This document shows, piece by piece, positions 25,837-33,358 of a stretch of DNA of 64,000 nt (positions are counted from its first letter, which is position 1; the number at the start of each line of letters is the position of its first letter). The notes under the pieces are model-generated. The model ran no database searches and had not been told where the DNA came from. It saw only the letters and a program-made list of their open reading frames with translations. Origin of the DNA: Chelativorans sp. Marseille-P2723 (GTDB lineage: Bacteria > Pseudomonadota > Alphaproteobacteria > Rhizobiales > Rhizobiaceae); NCBI RefSeq assembly GCF_902809845.1, contig NZ_CADDWI010000007.1, positions 248,001 through 312,000 on the forward strand. Direction: 5' to 3'. Both the position numbers and the translations under genes were made by a program.

Positions 25837-26172
25837 ATGTTCGGATTTAGCGAGGCTACCTGGCTATGGCTCGCAAAGGCGGCTGGCGCGGTGGTCGGCT
25901 CGGCGATCTCGCTTGCCTATCTCCTGCCCTCCGGGCGCCGCGATGCTGCTATCCGCTTTGCCGTCGGGGTCGCCTGCGGCGTCGTCTTTGGCGGAACGGC
26001 GGGGCGGAAGATTGCAATTGAACTCGGCATCGCCGGACATCTGGCACCGGGAGAACTGGTGCTGATGGGGTCGGCGGCTGCGAGCCTGTGCGCCTGGAGC
26101 GCCATCGGCTTCATCATGCGGTTCCTTGGCGCCGGCGGAACGAACGAACCGCGCCATGAAACAAAGGACTGA
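25837..26172 (+). CDS. small membrane protein in the g3.5 position (DUF6107-like)
   Basis: The 111-residue protein has three hydrophobic segments (about residues 8-30, 38-57, 72-95) and a charged C-terminal tail. RcGTA also has a small gene, g3.5, between portal and protease, and rhizobial GTA clusters carry a DUF6107 protein here; I recognise the latter only loosely. The topology would suit a holin-like role, or a membrane anchor during head assembly, but neither can be shown from sequence. The stop lies 8 bp before the protease start. Confidence 0.7.
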   Translation: MFGFSEATWLWLAKAAGAVVGSAISLAYLLPSGRRDAAIRFAVGVACGVVFGGTAGRKIAIELGIAGHLAPGELVLMGSAAASLCAWSAIGFIMRFLGAGGTNEPRHETKD

Positions 26173-26179
26173 ACGTACA

Positions 26180-26863
26180 ATGAAGACAAGGATCGCCCTC
26201 CGCGGTGAGGAGCGAAAATATGCCGGGCTCGATATTGAACAGGTCGAGAGCAACGGCACCTTTTCCGGTTATGCAAGCCTCTTCGGCCGCGTAGATCTGG
26301 GACGCGACATTGTGGAGCCGGGCGCCTTCGCCGCCTCGATCAGGAAGCGTGGGGCGGCTGGCATCCGTATGCTCTTTCAGCATGATCCCAACCAGCCAAT
26401 CGGGACCTGGCGCGAGATCCGTGAGGATTCGCATGGCCTTTTCGTGCGGGGCAAGCTGGCTACGGGCGCAGCCAAGGCACGTGAGGTGCTGGAATTGATG
26501 CGAGACGGTGCGCTCGACGGGCTCTCCATCGGCTTTCGAGCGGTCCGCGCGGTGCATGAACCGCGAACTGGGATAAGGCGGATCAGGGAGGCTGATCTGT
26601 GGGAGATTTCGGTCGTGACATTTCCGATGCTGCCGGAAGCACGTGTGGAAAAGGTGAAAAGCGCATCGGCTGGCCGCGAATTGCCGACGCACCGAGAATT
26701 TGAGCGTTGGCTCACGCGGGATGCGGGGCTGACGCGCAGCGAAGCCAAGACCGTAATCGCACGCGGCTTCGCACACTTGCTGCGCGAGCGGGACGCCGCG
26801 CCGGCAGCGCCGGAGAGTCTGGCGGCGATGCTCCGCCGGGCGACAACCCTTCTTGAACAATAG
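26180..26863 (+). CDS. GTA prohead protease (g4), HK97 family
   Basis: The 227-residue protein is a U35/HK97-type serine protease that trims the capsid protein during head maturation. It shows SGYASLFGRVDLGRDIVEPGAF, the catalytic-type histidine in RMLFQHDPNQPIGTW and the serine in LDGLSIGFRAV, followed by EADLWEISVVTFPML. A C-terminal extension (about residues 165-225) is Ala/Arg-rich. The ATG at 26180 gives a family-type N terminus; earlier ATGs at 26126 and 26156 lie inside the previous gene. Confidence 0.92.
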   Translation: MKTRIALRGEERKYAGLDIEQVESNGTFSGYASLFGRVDLGRDIVEPGAFAASIRKRGAAGIRMLFQHDPNQPIGTWREIREDSHGLFVRGKLATGAAKAREVLELMRDGALDGLSIGFRAVRAVHEPRTGIRRIREADLWEISVVTFPMLPEARVEKVKSASAGRELPTHREFERWLTRDAGLTRSEAKTVIARGFAHLLRERDAAPAAPESLAAMLRRATTLLEQ

Positions 26864-26872
26864 GAACACTGA

Positions 26873-28129
26873 ATGACTGAGACGATGAATATGGGCGTCC
26901 TGGAATCGAAATCCGTTGCCGGAGACAGCGATTTTACAAGCGCCTTTTACGAGTTCATGAACACGTTCGAGGCGTTTAAGCAGGAAAACGACCGGCGGAT
27001 GAGGGATATCGAACGACGTTCGGCCGATCCGCTGACACTCGAAAAAGTCGACCGGCTTTCCGACGCGCTCGACGAGCAGAAGCGTCTCATCGACCGGCTG
27101 GTACTGAAAAAGGCCCGGCCAGCGCTGGGGCGGGATGGAGGCGCACCGCTCGTGAGCCTTGAGCACAAGCAAGCCTTCGAAAATTATATCCGCACGGGCG
27201 ACGACCGCCTACTGCGCGGGCTGGAAGAGAAGGCAATGTCCTTCGGCTCAGGAAAGGATGGCGGTTACGTCGTGCCGGAGGAGTTGGAAGCGGAGATCGG
27301 CAAGAGGCTCGCCGCCATCTCTCCGATCCGCTCCATTGCCGCCGTTCGCCAGGTTTCCTCGGCCGTTCTGAAGAAACCGTTTGCAGTTTCCGGCCCGGCT
27401 ACCGGCTGGGTGGGCGAAGCGGCCAGCCGGTTGGAGACGGATTCGAGTACGCTGGACGAACTCTCCTTTCCAACGGCAGAACTTTACGCAATGCCGGCGG
27501 CGACGGCCAACCTGCTGGAGGACAGCGTTATCGATCTCGATGCGTGGATCGCCTCGGAGATCGAAACCGCCTTCGCCGAGCAGGAGGGGACAGCCTTCGT
27601 GCATGGCGACGGCGCCAACAAGCCGCGCGGCTTCCTCAACTATCCTCAGGTGGAGGAGGGCAACTGGAGCTGGGGCAAGGTAAGCTACATGGCCACGGGT
27701 GTGGATGGGGCGCTGCCTAACGGCAATCCGGCGGACGTGCTGATCGATCTCGTCTATGGGCTCAAGGCCGGGTACCGTCAGAATGCAAGCTGGGTAATGA
27801 ACCGCCGAACCCAGGCCATGCTGCGGAAGCTGAAGGACGGGGACGGCAATTACCTTTGGCAGCCTCCGGCCACGCCAGGTGGACGCGCCATGCTGATGGG
27901 CTTCCCGGTAGTGGAGGCGGAGGACATGCCGAATGTGGCAACGGATGCGACACCAATCGCTTTCGGCGATTTCGGCCGCGGCTATCTGGTGGTGGATCGT
28001 ATGGGCGTGCGCGTGCTACGCGACCCTTACTCCGCCAAGCCCTACGTACTCTTCTATACCACGAAGCGCGTGGGAGGCGGTATCCAGAACTTCGAGGCTA
28101 TAAAGCTCCTGAAGTTTTCCGCCAGCTAA
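26873..28129 (+). CDS. GTA major capsid protein (g5), HK97 family
   Basis: The 418-residue protein has an N-terminal coiled coil (residues about 25-85, EFMNTFEAFKQENDRRMRDIERR..), equivalent to the HK97 delta/scaffold region that the prohead protease removes. An HK97-fold domain follows: DGGYVVPEELEAEIGKRLAAISPIRSIA, then AFVHGDGANKPRGFLNY, AMLMGFPVVEAEDMPNV and FGDFGRGYLVVDRMGVRVLRDPY. The mature shell protein probably starts near residue 95-110. A very strong hairpin terminator follows within 80 bp. Confidence 0.94.
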   Translation: MTETMNMGVLESKSVAGDSDFTSAFYEFMNTFEAFKQENDRRMRDIERRSADPLTLEKVDRLSDALDEQKRLIDRLVLKKARPALGRDGGAPLVSLEHKQAFENYIRTGDDRLLRGLEEKAMSFGSGKDGGYVVPEELEAEIGKRLAAISPIRSIAAVRQVSSAVLKKPFAVSGPATGWVGEAASRLETDSSTLDELSFPTAELYAMPAATANLLEDSVIDLDAWIASEIETAFAEQEGTAFVHGDGANKPRGFLNYPQVEEGNWSWGKVSYMATGVDGALPNGNPADVLIDLVYGLKAGYRQNASWVMNRRTQAMLRKLKDGDGNYLWQPPATPGGRAMLMGFPVVEAEDMPNVATDATPIAFGDFGRGYLVVDRMGVRVLRDPYSAKPYVLFYTTKRVGGGIQNFEAIKLLKFSAS

Positions 28130-28204
28130 GCCTGTTGGCGATCCTTTCCTGGCCGTCGAGAGCGGCATCTCCTCCCACCCCTTCCGCTTTCCGGCCAGGC
28201 AGCG

Positions 28205-28236
28205 ACGGCCCCGGCGATAACGCCGGGGCCGTCTTT
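28205..28236 (+). terminator. strong hairpin terminator after the capsid gene
   Basis: ACGGCCCCGGCG (28205-28216), an ATAA loop, then CGCCGGGGCCGT (28221-28232): a perfect 12-bp G+C-rich stem with a tetraloop, followed by CTTTCATT. It sits in the 137-bp gap between major capsid and connector genes. A partial terminator here would give excess capsid over tail proteins. Confidence 0.7.
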
Positions 28237-28266
28237 CATTGAATCACTTCTTGAAGAGAGGCGTGC

Positions 28267-28836
28267 ATGACGCTGTTTCGTACGGTCGATCCCACTGTCG
28301 AGCCGGTCTCGCTTGCCGAAGCAAAGGCACATCTGCGCGTGGCGCATGATAGCGAGGATGCATTGATTTCAGACCTTGTTCGAACGGCCCGCCAAGAGGT
28401 CGAACAGATGACGGCGACCGCGCTGATCCATCAATGCTGGCGGCTGGTGTTGGATGACTGGCCGCAGGAGGAGGTGGTGCTGCTGAAGCGGAAGCCGGTG
28501 CGGGAAATCCTCTCGGTGACGGTTTTCGACGCTGACGGGGCCGGCTCCGTGATGGCCCCCGATGCCTATCAACTCGATGCCGCCTCGACGCCGGCACGGC
28601 TTCACCTCGCCGACCGGCCGACGCCAGGACTGGCACTCAATGGGATCGAGATCGATTTTTCCGCCGGTTTCGGTGAGGCGGGAACGGACGTGCCGGACCT
28701 GCTGAAGCGGGCAATGCTACTTCTTGTCGCCCATTGGTACGAGTTCCGCGGTGCGTTTGGCCCTGACAGCCAACCCGTTTCCGTTCCTGATGAATACCGG
28801 CGGTTGCTTGCAGCCTGGCAAGGTCCGAGGCTGTGA
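28267..28836 (+). CDS. GTA head-tail connector/adaptor (g6)
   Basis: The 189-residue protein matches the phage gp6-like connector family (phiE125 gp8 type): PVSLAEAKAHLRVAHDSEDALISDLVRTARQEVEQMTATALI at the N terminus is diagnostic, and LLKRAMLLLVAHWYEFRG lies near the end. Such proteins form a ring below the portal and start the neck. The stop overlaps the next start (GTGATG). Confidence 0.92.
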   Translation: MTLFRTVDPTVEPVSLAEAKAHLRVAHDSEDALISDLVRTARQEVEQMTATALIHQCWRLVLDDWPQEEVVLLKRKPVREILSVTVFDADGAGSVMAPDAYQLDAASTPARLHLADRPTPGLALNGIEIDFSAGFGEAGTDVPDLLKRAMLLLVAHWYEFRGAFGPDSQPVSVPDEYRRLLAAWQGPRL

Positions 28837-29171
28837 TGCAAATGCTTTTCATAGATCCGGGACGGTTCCGCACGGAACTGAAGCTGCAGAAGGCCAAGAC
28901 CGTCCAGGACGGTCTTGGCGGACACAGCGTGGAATGGCGAGAGATCGGAGTGGTTCTGGCGCATGTGGAGCCGGTAAGTGCCCAAAGCCGCTTTCGGGCG
29001 GGGCAGTTCCACGAGACCGTCTCGCATCGGATCACTCTGCGCTTTCGCCAGGACGTGCGGAGCGGGATGCGTTTCGTAAAGCAGGGAAGGGCGCTGGAGA
29101 TCGTCGGTGTCCAGGATGCCGATGAAACAGGTCGGTATCTGATCTGTCTGACACGTGAGGAAGGTCGATGA
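28836..29171 (+). CDS. GTA head-tail stopper/adaptor (g7)
   Basis: The 111-residue protein is of the phage head-tail joining (SPP1 gp16/HK97 gp9-like) family: MLFIDPGRFRTELKLQKAKTVQDGLGGHSVEWREIGVVLAHVEP, then TVSHRITLRFRQDVRSGMRFVKQGRALEIVGVQDADETGRYLICLTREE. It closes the neck after packaging. The start may be ATG 28836 or 28842. It overlaps the following small ORF as ATGA. Confidence 0.9.
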   Translation: MQMLFIDPGRFRTELKLQKAKTVQDGLGGHSVEWREIGVVLAHVEPVSAQSRFRAGQFHETVSHRITLRFRQDVRSGMRFVKQGRALEIVGVQDADETGRYLICLTREEGR

Positions 29172-29356
29172 AGGTGACGATGCGATTGACGCTCGATGGC
29201 CTTGTGCGCGCCATGCGCGCCAAAGCACATGCTGAGGCCGGTGCCGTCGAAAGCGGAACCTATCGGGAGGCCCTTGAGCGCTTCGAAATGCGCCGGAGGG
29301 CGAACATGCGCAGCAAGGCACGCAGGGGCAGTGACAATGACCGCAGCGGCGATTGA
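29168..29356 (+). CDS. small basic protein between stopper and tail terminator
   Basis: The 62-residue, Arg-rich protein is unrecognised; it begins in the stop codon of the stopper gene (ATGA) and overlaps the tail-terminator gene by 20 bp, so it is probably translated. Many HK97-like phages carry a gp10-family neck protein at this place, which is about twice as long; this could be a reduced version, but no motif proves it. Confidence 0.55.
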   Translation: MKVTMRLTLDGLVRAMRAKAHAEAGAVESGTYREALERFEMRRRANMRSKARRGSDNDRSGD

Positions 29357-29738
29357 GTTGCAGCGGGCGGTCGCAAAGAGGCTAGGTGAGGAAGCCGACC
29401 TGGTCGCCGAGATGCGCGGAGCCAAGTTCCACGACGTCGCGCCCGCCAATCTGACCTTTCCCTATATCACCTTCGGCCGCGCCAGCACGTATGACTGGAG
29501 CACCGCGACAGAGGAAGGAAGCGAGCATCTTTTCGCGCTGCATATCTGGTCGACCTACAAGGGGCGGAAGGAGGCGCTGAGGCTCATGGACATGGTGCGA
29601 GCGGCGCTACATGAGGGGGAGCTCAAGTTTGACGACCATCACCTAGTCAGCTTGCGACTGATTTCTACCGAAATGCGCTTTGACGAGGCTATTTCCGCCT
29701 ATGAGGGAGTGATGCGGTTCCGCGCGCTCGTGGAATAG
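29337..29738 (+). CDS. GTA tail terminator, DUF3168 family (g8)
   Basis: The 133-residue protein shows the DUF3168 pattern: AAIELQRAVAKRLGEEADL, HDVAPANLTFPYITFGRA, and HLFALHIWSTYKGRKEALRLMDMVRAALHE. Such proteins cap the tail tube and join it to the neck. The ATG at 29337 (ACAATGACC) is taken as start because it begins the family-typical N terminus, 20 bp inside the small gene. An 84-bp gap follows. Confidence 0.9.
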   Translation: MTAAAIELQRAVAKRLGEEADLVAEMRGAKFHDVAPANLTFPYITFGRASTYDWSTATEEGSEHLFALHIWSTYKGRKEALRLMDMVRAALHEGELKFDDHHLVSLRLISTEMRFDEAISAYEGVMRFRALVE

Positions 29739-29822
29739 CGCGACACCGAGAGATCAAGCGCGAACGAGCGGCATCCGCCCGCTTCCGCACGCCACAATTT
29801 CACACATTTAAGGAGACCTTCA

Positions 29823-30242
29823 ATGGCCGCACAAAGGGGCAAGGACCTGCTTTTGAAGCTCGACGAAACCGGGTTTGGCAACTTCATCACAGTGGCGGGA
29901 CTGCGCACAAAGCGTTTGGCCTTTAACAGCGAGACGGTGGACATCACCGACGCCGATTCGAACGGCCGCTGGCGGGAGTTGCTGGCGGGAAGCGGCGTTC
30001 AGAGGGCTTCCCTCAGCGGGTCCGGAATTTTCAAGGACGCACACTCGGATGCAGCGATCCGTTCGCGCTTCTTTGCAGGTGAGAACACAGTATGGCAGCT
30101 CGCAATTCCGGACTTCGGAACAGTTTCTGGAAGCTTCCAGATCACCGCGCTCGAATATGCCGGTAATCATGATGGGGAAGTGACTTTCGAGATCGCACTG
30201 GAATCAGCGGGGCCTGTGAGCTTTGCGGAGGTTGAGGGATGA
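29823..30242 (+). CDS. GTA major tail protein (g9), TP901-1 family
   Basis: The 139-residue tail tube protein matches the phage major tail protein 2/TP901-1 type: AAQRGKDLLLKLDE, GLRTKRLAFNSETVDITDADS, WRELLAGSGVQRASLSGSGIF and the C-terminal SFQITALEYAGNHDGEVTFE. AAGGAGA 7 bp upstream gives a strong ribosome site, as expected for an abundant structural protein. The next gene starts inside its stop codon. Confidence 0.93.
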   Translation: MAAQRGKDLLLKLDETGFGNFITVAGLRTKRLAFNSETVDITDADSNGRWRELLAGSGVQRASLSGSGIFKDAHSDAAIRSRFFAGENTVWQLAIPDFGTVSGSFQITALEYAGNHDGEVTFEIALESAGPVSFAEVEG

Positions 30243-30622
30243 GCGTTAACCGCAGGCGCGGCGAAATTGCCGCAAGGCTCGACGGGCGTGATTACCGGCT
30301 CTGCCTGACGCTTGGAGCGCTGGCCGAACTGGAGGAGGCGTTCGCCGCGGAGGATCTTAACCAGCTTGTTCAACGGTTCGGCACGGGACGCCTCTCGGCG
30401 CGGGATCTTGCCGCCATCATCGCTGCGGGGTTGAGAGGCGGGGGAACGCAGGTAAACGAGGAGGATGTGCGCGCGATGCAGTGCGAGGGCGGGGCGGCCG
30501 GCTTTGCGCAGATCGTAGCGGAACTCCTGGCTGTCACTTTTGGAATGGCGGAGGAAAACAACCGCGAAAACCCTCCAATGCCGCAGCCGGGCGAGGAGCA
30601 CCCTTCCCTTGGGACAAGGTGA
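30239..30622 (+). CDS. GTA tail assembly chaperone (g10)
   Basis: The 127-residue protein is of the GTA tail-chaperone family: RRGEIAARLDGRDYRLCLTLGALAELEEAFAAEDLNQLVQRF, then LSARDLAAIIAAGLRGGG. In lambda-like phages proteins at this place guide the tape measure during tail assembly; two such proteins are encoded in a row here. It overlaps the tail tube gene by 4 bp and touches the next gene (TGATG). Confidence 0.88.
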   Translation: MSVNRRRGEIAARLDGRDYRLCLTLGALAELEEAFAAEDLNQLVQRFGTGRLSARDLAAIIAAGLRGGGTQVNEEDVRAMQCEGGAAGFAQIVAELLAVTFGMAEENNRENPPMPQPGEEHPSLGTR

Positions 30623-30807
30623 TGGGCGTTGCTTTCGGCGTGCTGCGGCTTTCTCCCGACACGTTCTGGTCGATGACCCCGATCGAATTGAACGCTGCAC
30701 TTGGGGCCGCCGGACTGTCACGCCCAAAGGCGCCCGGGCGAGACGAGCTTGCTCGGCTTATGCGGCTTTTCCCCGACCGCAAAACTGGAGACTTGAATGG
30801 CGGATGA
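30622..30807 (+). CDS. second tail assembly chaperone (g10.1, rcc01693-like)
   Basis: The 61-residue protein begins MGVAFGVLRLSPDTFWSMTPIELNAALGA, the signature of the small GTA protein located between g10 and g11 in RcGTA. It starts in the TGATG junction with g10 and overlaps the tape measure gene by 11 bp. The frame is open further upstream, but only this start gives the family N terminus. Confidence 0.85.
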   Translation: MGVAFGVLRLSPDTFWSMTPIELNAALGAAGLSRPKAPGRDELARLMRLFPDRKTGDLNGG

Positions 30808-31360
30808 ACTGAGAGTGCCAATCGTTGCCGAAACGGCGCCTTTCGAGGAGGCGCTGAACAACCTCACAGCACTGTCGTCCACTTTCGGCGCACAACTGAC
30901 CGGAGCTTTTAAGAGTGCGGCGGTCAGCGGAAAATCACTGGATGATATCTTGCGCAAGATTGGCCTCAACCTGGCATCGATGGCGCTGGATCAGGGACTG
31001 CGTCCGCTGCAAAGCCTGGGCAATGCACTGATAAGCGGGCTTCTTGGGGGGCTTGGTGGAATCATGCCTTTTGCAAGGGGAGGCGTGGTCCCCTTCGCCG
31101 ACGGAGGGATTGTATCGACGCCGACCTATTTTCCCGCCGGCCGCAATATCGGGCTGATGGGGGAGGCAGGCGCGGAAGCGATTCTACCCTTGCAGCGAAC
31201 TGCAGACGGACGGCTGGGCGTGGCAGCGAGCGGTGGGCAAAGGCCGACACAGGTCATCTTCAACGTGACGACGCAAGATGCAGCCTCCTTCCGCAAATCG
31301 GAGGCGCAGATTACCGGAATGTTGGCACGCGCGGTCTCACGCGGAGCGCGCACCCTTTAG
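30797..31360 (+). CDS. GTA tape measure protein (g11), very short
   Basis: The 187-residue protein shows the phage tape-measure C-terminal signature FARGGVVPFADGGIVSTPTYFPAGRNIGLMGEAGAEAILPLQR, preceded by a helical stretch with a hydrophobic Gly-rich segment (LISGLLGGLGGIMP). Tail length is set by tape measure length, so this implies a tail as short as that of RcGTA-type particles (the RcGTA protein is of similar small size). Confidence 0.9.
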   Translation: MADELRVPIVAETAPFEEALNNLTALSSTFGAQLTGAFKSAAVSGKSLDDILRKIGLNLASMALDQGLRPLQSLGNALISGLLGGLGGIMPFARGGVVPFADGGIVSTPTYFPAGRNIGLMGEAGAEAILPLQRTADGRLGVAASGGQRPTQVIFNVTTQDAASFRKSEAQITGMLARAVSRGARTL

Positions 31361-31373
31361 GCTCGGAGGTAGA

Positions 31374-32012
31374 ATGGACAGTTTCCATGACGTGCGTTTC
31401 CCGCTCGGAATTTCCTTCGGAGCAACGGGAGGCCCCGAACGTGCCAACGAAATCGTCGAACTCACGTCGGGGCGCGAGAAGCGCAACGCACGCACGGCCG
31501 GATCGCGCCGGCGCTACGACGCCGGCACCGGCGTTCGTTCGCTGGAGGATCTTTACGAGGTGATTGGGTTTTTCGAGGCGCGACGCGGATCGCTTCATGC
31601 CTTCCGTTTTCGCGACCCTTTCGACATGAAATCTTGCGCACCACATCTGACACCATCTGCTTTGGACCAGCCGATTGGCATCGGCGACGGAAGCCAGAAC
31701 CGCTTCGCGCTCATCAAGACTTACGGTGAAGGGCCGGATGCCTATCAGCGGCGCATAGTGCTGCCGGTCCCGGGAACGGTGCGCGTTGCAGTCGCCGGAG
31801 TGATGAAAGCGGAAGGTCCCGACTTCACCGTCGATAATGGAACAGGCGAGATCGTCTTTGGGCCCGGCTCCCTTCCCGGTCGGGAAGAGGCAGTGACTGC
31901 GGGATACGAGTTTGACGTTTCCGTGCGCTTCGACACCGAGCGACTGACAGCGAGCATAACCGCTTTCAAGGCCGGGCAAATCCCCTCTATTCCGCTTGTG
32001 GAGGTACTTTGA
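31374..32012 (+). CDS. GTA distal tail protein, DUF2460 (g12)
   Basis: The 212-residue protein has the DUF2460 hallmarks: HDVRFPLGISFGATGGPERANEIVELTSGRE near the start, RSLEDLYEVIGFFEARRGSLHAFRFRDPFD, and a C-terminal VRFDTERLTASITAFKAGQIPSIPLVEVL. GGAGGT 3 bp upstream of ATG 31374 settles the start. The protein forms the distal end of the tail tube to which the baseplate attaches. Confidence 0.92.
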   Translation: MDSFHDVRFPLGISFGATGGPERANEIVELTSGREKRNARTAGSRRRYDAGTGVRSLEDLYEVIGFFEARRGSLHAFRFRDPFDMKSCAPHLTPSALDQPIGIGDGSQNRFALIKTYGEGPDAYQRRIVLPVPGTVRVAVAGVMKAEGPDFTVDNGTGEIVFGPGSLPGREEAVTAGYEFDVSVRFDTERLTASITAFKAGQIPSIPLVEVL

Positions 32013-32899
32013 TGGCAAACATTTCTCCAGCCTTCGCCGCACATCTGGAAGGGGAGGTGACATCGGTTTGCCATTGCTGGCGGCTGGTGCGCAAAGATGG
32101 AAAGGTGATGGGGTTCACAGACCATGACCGCATCATTCTTTGCGATGGCACGGAGTTCAAGCCGGATAGCGGATTTGCTGCAAGTGAAGCCAGAAAGTCA
32201 CTGGGACTTGCGGTCGACACGGTGGATGTGGAAGGCGCATTATCGTCGGCGGATATCCAGGAGGCGGACATTCTGGCCGGCCTCTATGATGGTGCCACCG
32301 TCGAGACCTTCCTAGTCAACTGGCAGGACCCGGTCCAATTCGCGCGCCTTCGCCGCGCCGTTATCGGGCAACTCACCCGGCGTGACGGGCGTTTCCTGGC
32401 AGAGCTTGAAAGCCCTGAGCGGGCGCTCGATCAGACCAGCGGGCGCACCGTGCGGCGTAACTGCGACGCCGAACTTGGGGACAGGCGCTGCGGCCTCATT
32501 CTCGATGCACCGAAATATAAAGGGGAGGCCGTGGTCGTTAAGGTTGAAGGAAGCAGCATCACGGTTTCGGGCCTTGATGCATTCCAGAGCGGCTGGTTCA
32601 GCCATGGCGTTGCAACCTGGATCTCCGGCAAAAGCGCGGGACGCCGAGAGCGGATATCCGCTCACCGCAATAGCTTGGAAGGCACGGTTCTCGACCTTTG
32701 GCGAGAACAGGCAGCCGGGGTCGAGGTGGGAGATACGATTACCGTTATTGCCGGGTGTGACAAGCGGTTTGCAACCTGCAAGGCGAAGTTCTCCAACTCG
32801 GAGCGCTTCCGCGGCTTTCCGCATTTGCCTGGAGATGACGCGGCCTATGGATATGTCGTGGAAGGCGATCGTTTCGATGGCGGGCCGCTGGTCGAATGA
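32012..32899 (+). CDS. GTA baseplate hub protein, DUF2163 (g13)
   Basis: The 295-residue protein matches DUF2163: SVCHCWRLVRKDGKVMGFTDHDR near the start, and a C-terminal GCDKRFATCKAKFSNSERFRGFPHLPG with cysteines that in RcGTA g13 bind an iron-sulfur cluster. The cysteines of VRRNCDAELGDRRCGL in the middle fit the same site. GGAGGT upstream of ATG 32012, which overlaps the g12 stop, fixes the start. Confidence 0.9.
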   Translation: MANISPAFAAHLEGEVTSVCHCWRLVRKDGKVMGFTDHDRIILCDGTEFKPDSGFAASEARKSLGLAVDTVDVEGALSSADIQEADILAGLYDGATVETFLVNWQDPVQFARLRRAVIGQLTRRDGRFLAELESPERALDQTSGRTVRRNCDAELGDRRCGLILDAPKYKGEAVVVKVEGSSITVSGLDAFQSGWFSHGVATWISGKSAGRRERISAHRNSLEGTVLDLWREQAAGVEVGDTITVIAGCDKRFATCKAKFSNSERFRGFPHLPGDDAAYGYVVEGDRFDGGPLVE

Positions 32900-33354
32900 G
32901 CACGTCTGATATTGCCGCAGCGGCAAGGCCGGAGCAGGTTATTGCCGAGGCACTGAGTTGGGTCGGCACACCCTACCGGCATCAGGCAAGCCGTAAAGGG
33001 GTCGCCTGCGACTGCGTTGGCCTACTGCTCGGCATCTGCCGGGGGCTCTATGGCAGGCAGCCGGTGTCACCCGGCCCTTATACGCAGGACTGGTTGGAGG
33101 CGGGAGGCGAGGAACGCCTGCTGGATGGAATGCGTCAGCATTTCATTCCCTGCGGTGATGCGCTCCTGCCGGGCAGAATTATCGTGTTTCGGTGGCGACC
33201 GCACTTGCCGGCCAAACATCTTGGCATTCTGACAGGGCCGACTGCTTTCGCGCATGCCTACGAAGGACGAGGCGTGCTCATATCGCGGCTGGTCCCGCAA
33301 TGGCGCCGGAGGATCGCCGGTGTCTTCGAGTTTCCAGCGTCTTTGAAGAGATAG
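32896..33354 (+). CDS. GTA cell-wall peptidase, NlpC/P60 family (g14)
   Basis: The 152-residue protein carries the NlpC/P60 catalytic cysteine Cys40 in ACDCVGLLLGICR and the histidine His108 in PAKHLGILTG. It should cleave peptidoglycan peptides in the recipient cell wall while the particle injects DNA. The WVGTPYRHQASRKGVACDC block is typical of the GTA version. It overlaps g13 by 4 bp and lies 4 bp before the baseplate gene. Confidence 0.92.
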   Translation: MSTSDIAAAARPEQVIAEALSWVGTPYRHQASRKGVACDCVGLLLGICRGLYGRQPVSPGPYTQDWLEAGGEERLLDGMRQHFIPCGDALLPGRIIVFRWRPHLPAKHLGILTGPTAFAHAYEGRGVLISRLVPQWRRRIAGVFEFPASLKR

Positions 33355-33358
33355 GTTC

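Noticed and set aside
29739-29822. Weak stem AGCGG/CCGCT between tail terminator and tail tube genes
   Set aside because: Only 5 bp with no T-run; not a credible terminator.
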